A stretch of 64,000 nucleotides of DNA, from contig JBEVWG010000058.1 of assembly GCA_040506705.1 (NCBI GenBank), forward strand, positions 1 through 64,000, given 5' to 3'. The position numbers and the translations under genes were made by a program. Positions 9,192-17,800 of this stretch are shown piece after piece. Source of the DNA: Thiodiazotropha sp040506705 (GTDB lineage Bacteria > Pseudomonadota > Gammaproteobacteria > Chromatiales > Chromatiaceae). The notes beneath the pieces are model-generated. The model had not been told where the DNA came from. It did not search any database and saw nothing but the letters and a program-made list of their open reading frames with translations. Numbering within the stretch: the first letter of the stretch is position 1; each line of letters begins with the position of its first letter.

Positions 9192-10730
9192 ATGCTATCA
9201 GATTTTCCCTCCCATAAAGGCCTGACTGCGACGAGTGAGCTTTTTCTACAGGCTGACCGATTAGAGCCATGCGTGCTGGTGATATTTGGTGCAGCTGGAG
9301 ATCTGACTCGGCGTAAATTGATTCCTGCTCTCTACAATCTGGTACTTGAAAAGGCTCTGGATGAAAGGTTTGCCGTCATTGGATACAGCCGCTCAGCAAA
9401 AAGCGATGATGATTATCGGGCGCTGCTGTTTGACTCCCTGAAGAGATACTCCCGCACCCAGCCGGTCGATGAAAAATTATGGCGCGAATTCAGTCAACGA
9501 ATCTCCTATGTCGAAGGGGATTTTGAAGATCCTGAAGCATATGCCAGTCTGCGTAATTCGCTGGAGGCCCTGGAACAGAGGATTGGCAGTGAAGGCAACC
9601 GGTTATACTATTTCGCCACCCCCCCTTCGGCAGCGACCATCATACTCCATCGACTTAACGAGGCAGGGCTTCTGGGAAACTTCGGCGACAAGACCCCCTG
9701 GACACGTGTGATCATGGAAAAGCCCTATGGTCGCGATCTGGAATCAGCGCTTGAGTTGAATCGAGTCGTTGGTGAAGTATTACAGGAGGATCAGGTCTAC
9801 AGAATCGATCACTATCTTGGAAAAGAGACAGTACAGAATATCCTTGTTGCCCGTCTGGGAAATACCATCTTTGAGCCACTTTGGAACCGAAAATACATAG
9901 ACCATATTCAGATCACAGCAGCTGAGTCGATTGGTGTCGAAGGGCGAGGTCGTTTTTACGACAATACCGGGGTATTGCGTGACATGGTTCAAAGCCACCT
10001 GCTTCAGGTACTTTCCCTGTGTGCTATGGAACCACCGGTCTCCTTTGTCGCTGATGATATCAGGGATAAGCGTGTGGAGGTTTTGCGGGGGTTACGCACG
10101 CTTGATCGGCAAGAGGTATTCAAACATGTTGTATTTGGTCAATATCGTGGCTATCGCGACGAAGATAATGTTGATCCGAAATCTCGTACACCGACCTATG
10201 CCGCAATCAAATGTTACGTTGATAACTGGCGTTGGCAAGGGGTACCTTTCTTTCTCAGGGTGGGTAAACAACTTAGTCACAGAATGACTGAAATTTCGGT
10301 GGTTTTCCGACCGGTACCGCTTTGCCTGTTTGGTCGTGATGATGTTTGCCAGGATCTGGAACCCAATGTACTTACGATCAGAATTCAGCCGGATGCCGGG
10401 ATGGCATTGAAAATCAGCAGCAAGAAACCGGGAGATAGTCTTGAAGTCAGTTCTGTTGAGATGGATTTTAACTATTCCGAGACTTACGCCCACCCCATCA
10501 AAGATGCTTATGAACGTCTGCTACTCGATGCGGTAAAAGGTGATGCAACCCTTTTTGCTCGTCGAGACGAGGTTGAATATGCCTGGCGGTTTGTCACTCC
10601 CATCCTGCAGAGTTGGGAAGCTGAAACGAAAAAACAACCGGTATTTTATGCTGAGGGCGGTGATGGCCCGGTCGAAGCAGACGATCTGATGGATCGCTAC
10701 AGCCGTCAATGGCGGGAGATTAAAGCGTGA
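9192..10730 (+). CDS. zwf: Glucose-6-phosphate 1-dehydrogenase
   Basis: Oxidises glucose-6-phosphate to 6-phosphogluconolactone with NADP, the first step of the oxidative pentose phosphate pathway. The nucleotide-binding GAAGDLTRRKL is at about 34-44, and the active-site signature RIDHYLGKE at about 203-211. At 512 residues it is slightly longer than usual because of about 20 extra N-terminal residues. AGGAAGA precedes the ATG at a good distance. Its stop overlaps the pgl start by 4 nt, and gnd follows, so the three form one operon. Confidence 0.97.
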   Translation: MLSDFPSHKGLTATSELFLQADRLEPCVLVIFGAAGDLTRRKLIPALYNLVLEKALDERFAVIGYSRSAKSDDDYRALLFDSLKRYSRTQPVDEKLWREFSQRISYVEGDFEDPEAYASLRNSLEALEQRIGSEGNRLYYFATPPSAATIILHRLNEAGLLGNFGDKTPWTRVIMEKPYGRDLESALELNRVVGEVLQEDQVYRIDHYLGKETVQNILVARLGNTIFEPLWNRKYIDHIQITAAESIGVEGRGRFYDNTGVLRDMVQSHLLQVLSLCAMEPPVSFVADDIRDKRVEVLRGLRTLDRQEVFKHVVFGQYRGYRDEDNVDPKSRTPTYAAIKCYVDNWRWQGVPFFLRVGKQLSHRMTEISVVFRPVPLCLFGRDDVCQDLEPNVLTIRIQPDAGMALKISSKKPGDSLEVSSVEMDFNYSETYAHPIKDAYERLLLDAVKGDATLFARRDEVEYAWRFVTPILQSWEAETKKQPVFYAEGGDGPVEADDLMDRYSRQWREIKA

Positions 10731-11398
10731 GCGAAGAGCGTTTAACTGTCGATAGCAGTGAATTTGTTGATCATGCGGAAAAGTGGATTGTCGAGAAGAT
10801 AAAGCATGTGCTTGAGTCGTCTGATCACTGTCATCTTATGCTGGCAGGAGGGTCAACACCACTTCCTGTCTATCGAGCACTGTCGCACCGATCCGATATA
10901 CCCTGGTCCAGGATATCCCTCTATTTTGGAGATGAGCGTTGCGTACCTGTTGATACGCCAGAAAATAACGCCTTCAGTGTACTCGGTGCACTGTTTCCAG
11001 AAGAGCGTCCCCAAGGCGTTACTATCTACCGGATGTGTGGAGAAGAGGATCCGGATAAAGCGGCGAAGGATTATGAGTCAATCCTCCCTGAAAGGATCGA
11101 TATTCTTCTGCTCGGCATGGGTGCTGATGGTCATACTGCTTCACTCTTTCCCGGTTCGGCTGCACTCGATGAAGAGCGACGCAGAGTGATGCCTGTGATT
11201 GGCAATAAGCCTCCGATGCAGCGTCTTACAGTGACTCCATCGGTTATTCATCAAGCACGTTACCTGCTACTGATGGCCCAGGGGGAGGATAAGGCTGATG
11301 CTGTACGTTGGGCGCTGCAAGAGGGTAACGTCCCTGCCGCTCTGGCCAGGGATGGTGATTGGTTGCTGGATCGGTTAGCTGGACGCTCACTGCTGTAA
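10727..11398 (+). CDS. pgl: 6-phosphogluconolactonase
   Basis: Hydrolyses 6-phosphogluconolactone to 6-phosphogluconate. It belongs to the NagB-like DevB/Pgl type. Landmarks are LAGGSTPLPVY (about 39-49), YFGDERCVP (about 66-74) and MGADGHTASLFPG (about 131-143). It starts with GTG in a GTGA overlap with the zwf stop. At 223 residues it is complete. Confidence 0.95.
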   Translation: MSEERLTVDSSEFVDHAEKWIVEKIKHVLESSDHCHLMLAGGSTPLPVYRALSHRSDIPWSRISLYFGDERCVPVDTPENNAFSVLGALFPEERPQGVTIYRMCGEEDPDKAAKDYESILPERIDILLLGMGADGHTASLFPGSAALDEERRRVMPVIGNKPPMQRLTVTPSVIHQARYLLLMAQGEDKADAVRWALQEGNVPAALARDGDWLLDRLAGRSLL

Positions 11399-11424
11399 AA
11401 AAATTCGACCTTTAGGAATTCTCA

Positions 11425-12849
11425 ATGTCTGGAATAAAACAGTTTCATATTGGCCTCATCGGATTGGGTGTGATGGGGCGGAATCTGGCGCTCAATATGG
11501 AAGAGAAAGGCTTCCCTGTCGCCGTCTGGAACAGGCGAAGCACAACACTCGAGGCCTTCCTGCAAGAACATCAAGGACAAAACTTTGGTGGTGATCCCGA
11601 TTTGAGTAAATTTGTCGACATGCTGGAGCGACCGAGACGAATTCTATTGATGATAAAGGCAGGGGATCCGGTTGATCAGGTAATCGAACAACTACTGCCC
11701 CTGTTAGAGCCAGGGGATATCATTATGGATGGGGGCAACTCCTGGTTTGAAGATACCCGCCGTCGTGAGGCCTATCTCAGGGAGAAGGGTTTTCACTATG
11801 TTGGGGTCGGTATCTCCGGTGGGGAGGAGGGGGCGCGTCACGGGCCCTCGATGATGCCAGGCGGGTCAGTCGATTCCTATGCGGAGGTTCAATCAGTATT
11901 TGAGGCAATCACCGCACAGACTGAAGCTGGGGCTTGTGTCACCCATGTGGGAGCAGATGGTGCAGGACACTTCGTGAAAATGGTGCACAACGGTATTGAA
12001 TATGCCGATATGCAACTGTTAGCAGAAGTTTATGATCTGATGCACCGTGGTCTTGGTTTGAATGAAGATGATATTGCTGAAGTTTTTGAGCAGTGGAACC
12101 AGGGACCTATGGAGTCGTTTCTGGTTGAACTCTCTGCTCAAGTCATGAAGACGAAGGATCAGCAGAGCGGTAATCCATTGGTCAGTCTGGTAATGGATAA
12201 AGCCGGCCAGAAGGGGACAGGTCGATGGACTGTTCAGGCAGCTCTGGAACAGGGGGTTGCCGTACCAGCCATTTCCGCGGCAGTTGATGCACGGGTGCTC
12301 TCTTCAATGAAAGCTCAAAGGGTTGCCGCATCAAAGTTATTACATGGTCCATCAATGAATGTGGGAATCGACCATAAGGCAATGATGGCTGATTTGCACG
12401 GTGCAATTTACGCTTCCAGAATTACTGCTTATGCACAAGGCATGGCACTCATACGTAGTGCATCCGACCGTTATGAATGGTCTGTGGATCTGGCTGAGAC
12501 TGCTCGTATTTGGAAGGGGGGATGTATCATTCGCGCTCGTCTGCTCGATCCAATCAGGCAGGCATTTTCAGGCGAGATCGAGCCAGCCAATCTGATGACA
12601 GATCCTGAAATGAGTAATCAACTACATGGGCTGCAAGGTGCATGGCGGAGGGTTGTGAACTATGGAAACACAGTGGGTATTCCACTGCCGGTGATGAGTG
12701 CCAGTCTCAATTACTTCGATAGCTACCGTTCTGAGCGATTACCGCAAAATCTCATACAGGCACAGCGTGATGCATTTGGCGCGCACACCTATGAACGAAT
12801 TGATAATCCTGATTTAGGCTTTGTACACAGTGAATGGTTAGAAGAGTAG
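11425..12849 (+). CDS. gnd: 6-phosphogluconate dehydrogenase, decarboxylating
   Basis: Converts 6-phosphogluconate to ribulose-5-phosphate with CO2 and NADPH release. The Rossmann motif GLGVMGRNLALN is at about 13-24. The active-site stretch SGGEEGARHGPSMMPGG is at about 131-147, with the catalytic Lys and Glu in KMVHNGIEYAD (about 185-195). At 474 residues it is the long dimeric type. It lies 26 nt after pgl, with AGGA before the ATG. It completes the oxidative branch in one operon. Confidence 0.97.
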   Translation: MSGIKQFHIGLIGLGVMGRNLALNMEEKGFPVAVWNRRSTTLEAFLQEHQGQNFGGDPDLSKFVDMLERPRRILLMIKAGDPVDQVIEQLLPLLEPGDIIMDGGNSWFEDTRRREAYLREKGFHYVGVGISGGEEGARHGPSMMPGGSVDSYAEVQSVFEAITAQTEAGACVTHVGADGAGHFVKMVHNGIEYADMQLLAEVYDLMHRGLGLNEDDIAEVFEQWNQGPMESFLVELSAQVMKTKDQQSGNPLVSLVMDKAGQKGTGRWTVQAALEQGVAVPAISAAVDARVLSSMKAQRVAASKLLHGPSMNVGIDHKAMMADLHGAIYASRITAYAQGMALIRSASDRYEWSVDLAETARIWKGGCIIRARLLDPIRQAFSGEIEPANLMTDPEMSNQLHGLQGAWRRVVNYGNTVGIPLPVMSASLNYFDSYRSERLPQNLIQAQRDAFGAHTYERIDNPDLGFVHSEWLEE

Positions 12850-12856
12850 TGCAGAT

Positions 12857-13057
12857 ATGCCCTATGTGAATATCAAAATTACAAAAGAAGGTGTCACTAA
12901 AGAGCAGAAACAGCAGCTCATCGATGGAGCGACTCAGCTGCTTAAGGATGTCTTGGGAAAGAACCCCGCAACGACTTTTGTGATTATTGATGAAGTGGAT
13001 ACAGATAATTGGGGTATCGCTGGAGAGCAGGTTACCGAGTTACGTAAGAAGCAGTAG
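12857..13057 (+). CDS. 4-oxalocrotonate tautomerase family protein
   Basis: A 66-residue protein of the tautomerase superfamily, small enough to be a beta-alpha-beta unit that assembles into hexamers. The catalytic Pro is exposed as residue 2, after Met removal (MPYVNIKIT). The ITKEGVTKEQKQQLIDGAT helix and the later FVIIDEV strand fit the family. The substrate is not predictable. It lies 7 nt after gnd and is probably co-transcribed; no aromatic degradation genes are nearby. Confidence 0.88.
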   Translation: MPYVNIKITKEGVTKEQKQQLIDGATQLLKDVLGKNPATTFVIIDEVDTDNWGIAGEQVTELRKKQ

Positions 13058-13108
13058 TGCTCTGATCATATAACCTCTGACAGAGTCGGAATTTTTAAGA
13101 TAGAAGGC

Positions 13109-13290
13109 GTAGCCTGGATGAAGCGCAGCGGAATCCGGGAAGGAATTCGGGAGACGTTTGCTCAGGGTTACCGAAATTACCGAGCGGCCCACGAGGCAGA
13201 CCTCAATACACTTACTGCCCAGGACATAAGTCTGCGCCATCCGATGAGATCTGTGTCATCCCGGATTCCGCTGCGCTTCATCCAGGCTAC
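13109..13290. repeat. Long palindromic repeat with 32-bp perfect arms
   Basis: Arms at 13109-13140 and 13259-13290 are perfect reverse complements beginning GTAGCCTGGATGAAGCGCAG. They flank a 118-bp centre that shows no gene. The arm resembles a REP-type sequence seen in many gammaproteobacteria. The right arm also encodes the last residues and stop of the convergent membrane protein gene. Confidence 0.85.
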
Positions 13291-14056
13291 AGAGAATCAG
13301 AGATCCTGCCACTTCGTCAATAGCAGGCCTGACAGGATTCCAGCTAATCCCCCCCCCGATAATGCCACCGAATACTGCGCCAGGTAGGGTTTCTTGTATG
13401 GTTTCGAGGGCGGTTAAAAATGGCCCCGCAATTTCATTGTCAACGGTGCTGATCATTACGAAAAAACTGAGCGTTACAAAACTGGACACCCCAACACCGA
13501 CCATCAACCCATCGCCAATAGGGGGCAGCAAATTGTCGTAGAGTTTAATGAAACTCGGCACTAATAAGACATACAGAATACCGGTCAGCGGGCACATTAA
13601 CCCCACGATCAGGGAAATAGGGAGATTCTCAACAAAACTGGAAACGAGTAAAAAACTCAGCGAGATCAACCACCCTGAGCTGAATCCAGCTAAGGTTTTT
13701 GCATCGGCACGATTAACCCTGGAACCCATTGAGAAAACGCCATAAAGCGCACCGACAATCGCACCGACAAAGGCCGATAGCAGAAGAATTGTGTTTAGGT
13801 TTGCAGGCTTCTCTACAAGAATGAAGTAGAAGATGCAGATCGGGGAGATGATTACAGTCATCAGTACTGCAAGTCGCATACTGCTGTAGATCAAGGCGCC
13901 AAGAGTTCCAGAGAGTACGCCGGCAAATAGGTAGGGATTAACCGGCAGTTGCCAATATTCGGCAAAAGCAGAAAAGAATACAAACAACATTCCATATAAC
14001 AGGCCGATGAATGCCCATATGGCACCACGAATCAAAGCTTCATTAATGCGTATCAT
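13256..14056 (-). CDS. Unknown polytopic membrane protein
   Basis: Not recognised. It has about eight hydrophobic segments, rich in Gly and Ala, over 266 residues, with short loops and no soluble domain. This suits an inner-membrane protein. The last 10-11 codons (ending SLDEAQRNPG) and the stop lie inside the right arm of the 13109-13290 palindrome. The original C-terminus has therefore probably been replaced by repeat-encoded residues. It is transcribed alone and converges on the tautomerase gene. Confidence 0.75.
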   Translation of the reverse strand: MIRINEALIRGAIWAFIGLLYGMLFVFFSAFAEYWQLPVNPYLFAGVLSGTLGALIYSSMRLAVLMTVIISPICIFYFILVEKPANLNTILLLSAFVGAIVGALYGVFSMGSRVNRADAKTLAGFSSGWLISLSFLLVSSFVENLPISLIVGLMCPLTGILYVLLVPSFIKLYDNLLPPIGDGLMVGVGVSSFVTLSFFVMISTVDNEIAGPFLTALETIQETLPGAVFGGIIGGGISWNPVRPAIDEVAGSLILCSLDEAQRNPG

Positions 14057-14287
14057 AGCTGGGAATGTCTTTCTTGTAGCCGATGGAAAACATAACTTTC
14101 ATGGTGGGGTGCGCCTGTGTGCGCCTCTGGAAATCAGGGTAATTCACTCTATTAGAAAGATATAGTGCATGAAAAAATCATAGCATTTTATTTTACAAAT
14201 GTAGGGATTGAATATAGAGCATTAGCATCAAGGGTACCATCAATTTCATGAGGCGTTATTTTTTTCGATGGGGGGGTGATAATGCAC

Positions 14288-14647
14288 TCAACTGTTGCTG
14301 TAAAGACCTTTTTCATCATTCAGACTCAGCCAACCCTTGGCGATTCGGTAGATCAACCAGACTGCATTAATAAAAAGGATGACATAGCCTATGAGAATGA
14401 AAGTGGTTATAAAGCCAATTACCGACCACAAGAGGACGTACCAGAAGGTACGGATCTGCCAGCGGAAATGTGATTCCAGCCAAGTGCCTTCCACATCATC
14501 TTTTTTGACATAGTTGATAATAACCCCGATCAGAAGGGTGATGACAAATAGAAACGAAGCTGCCTGTAGTGCGTAAACCCCCACAGTTAGGGTCACTTCC
14601 CGCTGAAGGTTCCTATTCTGGTCTTGATCTGGATTGAGTGTTTTCAT
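14288..14647 (-). CDS. DUF4870-like small membrane protein
   Basis: A 119-residue protein with three hydrophobic segments (about 22-46, 66-88 and 89-105). Between them lies the motif LESHFRWQIRTFWY, which resembles DUF4870-type proteins (TIC20-like fold). The function of that family is unknown. No conserved partner gene is next to it. The family call is from memory of the motif. Confidence 0.75.
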   Translation of the reverse strand: MKTLNPDQDQNRNLQREVTLTVGVYALQAASFLFVITLLIGVIINYVKKDDVEGTWLESHFRWQIRTFWYVLLWSVIGFITTFILIGYVILFINAVWLIYRIAKGWLSLNDEKGLYSNS

Positions 14648-14684
14648 GATTGAATGTTGTTGTTATCAAGGGGCTTTTGAATCC

Positions 14685-14708
14685 GGATTCCGCAGTTGAC
14701 CGCTAAAA
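14685..14708 (+). repeat. Dispersed repeat family 3 (CAGTTGACCGCT), copy 1
   Basis: This 24-bp unit contains CAGTTGACCGCTAAAA. It matches the reverse complement of 20592-20611 at 19 of 20 positions. The shorter core also occurs at 20485-20496 and at the very end of the window (63989-64000). Confidence 0.65.
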
Positions 14709-14763
14709 TCTACTGTTTGGTAATGATCTGCCACAAATCCATGCTTCAGGTCGCGCACTACGG

Positions 14764-14860
14764 GGCTTTACGAGCCGTCCAGACTCTGCGTTGTGCTTTT
14801 TCGACAGGCAATAAGCATGGCTTCAAAAGCACGTCTTGATTCTGAACGGGTCGTAAAGCC
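14764..14860. repeat. Imperfect palindrome (MITE-like)
   Basis: GGCTTTACGAGCCGT (14764-14778) pairs with ACGGGTCGTAAAGCC (14846-14860), 14 of 15 positions. The inner sequences AAGCAC and GTGCTT continue the partial symmetry, so the whole 97 bp could fold back on itself. It encodes no protein. Confidence 0.6.
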
Positions 14861-15203
14861 AGAGGGCACAAGCAGTTAATAGAGGTGCCCTTAACTGCGG
14901 TTAGGTTCCCAACCTGGCTGATCAATGTCTGAACAGTACTCTTCTAAATCCCATTGTACACCAGTTTAACTGGATCTTCCGTTGTGTAGCATTTGCTACT
15001 GAAGGGGGATCTCCGGCTGTGTAATTTATAACCCCTGACTATTCACGATGGAGTTCTGATCAGATTGTCATCGCAGATACCACATGCAGGCATGATCCTT
15101 TTTACCGGTACAGTTTTAACCTCTCCGATAAGTTCATTGTCTCTCATCTCGATAGAACATGTCTGAAATTTCAGAAGGCCTGAAAACAGTAGAGGTGATA
15201 AAT

Positions 15204-15509
15204 ATGAAACCTATGAGATTTTTTGTCGATACCCATAGCCAAGATAGTGAAACTTTCCCAGCAGGGCTGACTAAAGAGCAATTCGAAGTTTTTTACACCG
15301 CATATGAAAAGGCTTGTATGGAGGAGAATGTGGTTCCACTCAGAATTCATCTGAGTTATGAAGAGGCACGCGCATTCTGCTTTACCATGGCAGCAGATGC
15401 GGCAGCGGTTCAGAGAGCACATGAAAAGGTTGGCCTGCCTTTTGACAGCATAACAGAGGTCACCACAGTGACTCCGGGAGATACCTTTTTTCAACGACGG
15501 GATGCCTGA
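15204..15509 (+). CDS. DUF4242 family (ferredoxin-like fold) protein
   Basis: About 101 residues. The pattern LTKEQFEVFYTAYEKAC, then LRIHLSYEEARAFCFTMAADAAAVQRAHEKVGLPFDSI (in pieces), matches DUF4242, a small ferredoxin-like fold with a nickel-binding member in Streptomyces. An upstream ATG at 15159 is in frame, but the 15204 ATG is preceded by AGAGGTGA at 5 nt and starts the domain directly, so I prefer it. The di-heme peroxidase gene follows 35 nt later; a functional link is only inferred. Confidence 0.8.
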   Translation: MKPMRFFVDTHSQDSETFPAGLTKEQFEVFYTAYEKACMEENVVPLRIHLSYEEARAFCFTMAADAAAVQRAHEKVGLPFDSITEVTTVTPGDTFFQRRDA

Positions 15510-15565
15510 GCAGATTCTAGTCTTAATCCGGTTGTGGAGCGGCAGTGTTTAGTGAAGGTGTTTCA

Positions 15566-16963
15566 ATGATGAATCTCGCAGGCGTTAATATTCTAAGTGT
15601 GGTTGTTATTGCCGTGGTAGTCGGGCTCGGGGTACTGATCACCATGGTGCGCTATGATCTCGGGCCAAAGGGCCGGCTGGCGAAAGGTGGTCAGTGGTTG
15701 CTGGCAACAGGTCTTGGAACAGGCATTCTGGCTCTGGCTTTTAAATTGATGATTATTCTTACTGTCACTAATTTTCCTGGTGCTGTGATAGATCCCTTTA
15801 TCAAACAACCCGATATAGAGCCAGCCGTTTCTGTATATGATCCACTATTGGGTATTCCGGCTTCGAAACGCTTTTTGTGGCAATCCTTACCGGCAAGTGA
15901 TTTCTCAGAAAAACAGAGTGTGAAATCACCATCGCCCTATGTTTGGGAGGCTCTTCCCAGTAAAGCACCAGCGCCTGAGAGCAACCCGATGTCAGAGGAA
16001 AAAATTGTTTTGGGTAAACGACTGTTTTTCGATAAGAACCTGTCGAGAGACCGTACCTTGTCCTGCAGTTCGTGTCACGATGTTATCAGTGGCAGTGGTG
16101 ATGACGGTCAACCGACCTCAACTGGGATTGATAATCAGCTGGGTGGCCGTAACTCTCCAACAGTCTGGAATGCGGCCTTTCAGTCTGTTCTATTCTGGGA
16201 TGGACGTGCCAGCTCTTTGGAGGAGCAAGCAAAAGGACCATTGATCAATCCGGTTGAGATGGGTATGCCCTCCTGGGAGTCTGTAGAAGAGCGAGTAAAG
16301 AGCGACCCAATCTACGCAGGCCTGTTTACCAAAGCATTCGGTGAGGATGTGGCTATAGATATAGAACGTATTGCCCAGGCGATCGCCAGTTATGAACGAA
16401 CCCTGATCACACCAGATAGCCCTTACGACCGTTTTGTTGCTGGTGAACTTGATGCCCTCTCTCCTGAGCAGTTGAGTGGCATGGCGCTATTTCAGTCGTT
16501 AGGGTGTATCAACTGCCATTTTGGCCCCAATTTCAGTGGTGCCAGCCTGTTCGATCCTCGTGCACCGCTACGTATCTTTCCAATCTATCCAACCCCATTC
16601 GAGCAGCGCTATAGGCTGACACAGGACACAGGGGCCTCCAATTCTGAAAGCGGGCGGGGAAGCTGGCGGGTACCTTCTCTACGTAATGTCGCATTGACCG
16701 GTCCCTGGCTTCACAATGGTTCTGTAAGTGAGCTGAAGGAGGTGGTACGTATCATGTCCAGTGTTCAACTGGGCCATACGGGGCGATATCTTGTCTGGTC
16801 AGATGATCATAAAATCATGACGGAACTTAATAATCCGGTACTGAGTGAAGAGGATATCAGTGATATTGTTGCCTTTCTTGAGTCCCTGAGTAGCGATACT
16901 ATACTCGAACGTATAAAGCTGGCTCGGGAAATGGAAGAGATGACGATCGCCACGCTTGATTGA
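15566..16963 (+). CDS. Di-heme cytochrome c peroxidase (CcpA/MauG family), membrane-anchored
   Basis: Reduces hydrogen peroxide, or oxidises another substrate, in the periplasm. Two N-terminal hydrophobic segments (about 5-28 and 45-68 from the 15566 ATG) precede the catalytic part. There are two c-heme sites, CSSCH (about residue 167) and CINCH (about 314), with NSPTVWNAAFQ and LRNVALTGPWLHNG typical of bacterial di-heme peroxidases. The 15545 ATG is also in frame, but GAAGGTG precedes the 15566 ATG. A Crp/Fnr regulator follows downstream. Confidence 0.9.
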   Translation: MMNLAGVNILSVVVIAVVVGLGVLITMVRYDLGPKGRLAKGGQWLLATGLGTGILALAFKLMIILTVTNFPGAVIDPFIKQPDIEPAVSVYDPLLGIPASKRFLWQSLPASDFSEKQSVKSPSPYVWEALPSKAPAPESNPMSEEKIVLGKRLFFDKNLSRDRTLSCSSCHDVISGSGDDGQPTSTGIDNQLGGRNSPTVWNAAFQSVLFWDGRASSLEEQAKGPLINPVEMGMPSWESVEERVKSDPIYAGLFTKAFGEDVAIDIERIAQAIASYERTLITPDSPYDRFVAGELDALSPEQLSGMALFQSLGCINCHFGPNFSGASLFDPRAPLRIFPIYPTPFEQRYRLTQDTGASNSESGRGSWRVPSLRNVALTGPWLHNGSVSELKEVVRIMSSVQLGHTGRYLVWSDDHKIMTELNNPVLSEEDISDIVAFLESLSSDTILERIKLAREMEEMTIATLD

Positions 16964-17084
16964 CGACGATCGCGCAAATTGGTGAATTCTCCTGGAGGAG
17001 TCAGGGGATGCTGTTACCATTTGCCGCTGCCACTCTGTTGCTACAGATTGGTAGCCGGTTGTCATCAGGAACACAGGAGTAGTT

Positions 17085-17747
17085 GTGGCGGAAACCTTTC
17101 TTGATCTTACCCCAGCCGGTAAGAAGTTGTTTGATACCGGTGTTGTAACAAAGCGCTTTCGTAGTCCCACATCAGTCATCCATAAAGGCCAGGCAGTATC
17201 AGGCGCCTATCTGGTCACACGGGGCCGTCTACGGGTGTTCACCTATACCCCACAGGGAAGTGAAGCCACACTCTATTTCCTACGCCCTGGGGAGACCTGT
17301 GTATTGGCGCTTAACTGCCTGTTCAATGATCTCCGCTATCCTGCCTGGGTTGAAACTGACGACAACACCGAGGTGGATATCATTCCAGGATCCATCTATC
17401 GTAAATTGTTTGAGGTTGAACAGACTGTTCAGGACCTTACAGTTAAGGCACTCTCCTCCCTGGTGTTTCGCTTGATGGAGGAGTTGGAGCAGGTACACGC
17501 CTGCAACCTGGATCAGCGTTTGGCCAACTTCATTCTGAGTAACGCCTCTGAAGAGGGTATATTGCGTATGACGCAACAAGAGTTGGGTGGACATCTGGGT
17601 ACAACCCGTGAAGTGATTGCCAGGTTGATTCAGGGGTTTGTGGCAGAGGGTGCTGTGGAGACCAGGCGTGGTGCGGTGGTTGTCAAAAATGCAGAGATAC
17701 TTGCTCAACTGATCGAACCAGCAGGCATCTATGACGAGGTACACTAG
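17085..17747 (+). CDS. Crp/Fnr family transcriptional regulator
   Basis: The N-terminal cupin-like effector domain (about 15-140) is followed by a winged helix, with the recognition region in MTQQELGGHLGTTREVIARLI (about 165-186, in pieces) and a final RRGAVVV wing. No N-terminal Cys cluster is present, so it is not an iron-sulfur FNR. The effector is unknown. It begins with GTG 4 nt after AGGAG. It sits just downstream of the peroxidase and may control it; this is inferred from position only. Confidence 0.9.
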   Translation: MAETFLDLTPAGKKLFDTGVVTKRFRSPTSVIHKGQAVSGAYLVTRGRLRVFTYTPQGSEATLYFLRPGETCVLALNCLFNDLRYPAWVETDDNTEVDIIPGSIYRKLFEVEQTVQDLTVKALSSLVFRLMEELEQVHACNLDQRLANFILSNASEEGILRMTQQELGGHLGTTREVIARLIQGFVAEGAVETRRGAVVVKNAEILAQLIEPAGIYDEVH

Positions 17748-17800
17748 GGTGAAACACCATACCAGGTCACTACATACTTTCTTTAATAGCGAGTGGCACT

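Larger units (their letters stand above)
14648..15203. other. Repeat-rich intergenic region
   Basis: No gene seen. It contains repeat family 3 (CAGTTGACCGCT) at 14685-14708, an imperfect palindrome at 14764-14860 and repeat family 2 at 14865-14892. The last 250 bp before the DUF4242 gene show nothing clear. Confidence 0.5.

Noticed and set aside
13109..13290. Possible CRISPR-like repeat pair
   Set aside because: Only two arms in inverted, not direct, orientation and a single 118-bp centre; it is a palindromic REP-type element.
17085..17747. Fnr-type oxygen sensor assignment
   Set aside because: No Cys cluster for an iron-sulfur centre in the N-terminus, so only Crp/Fnr family is claimed.
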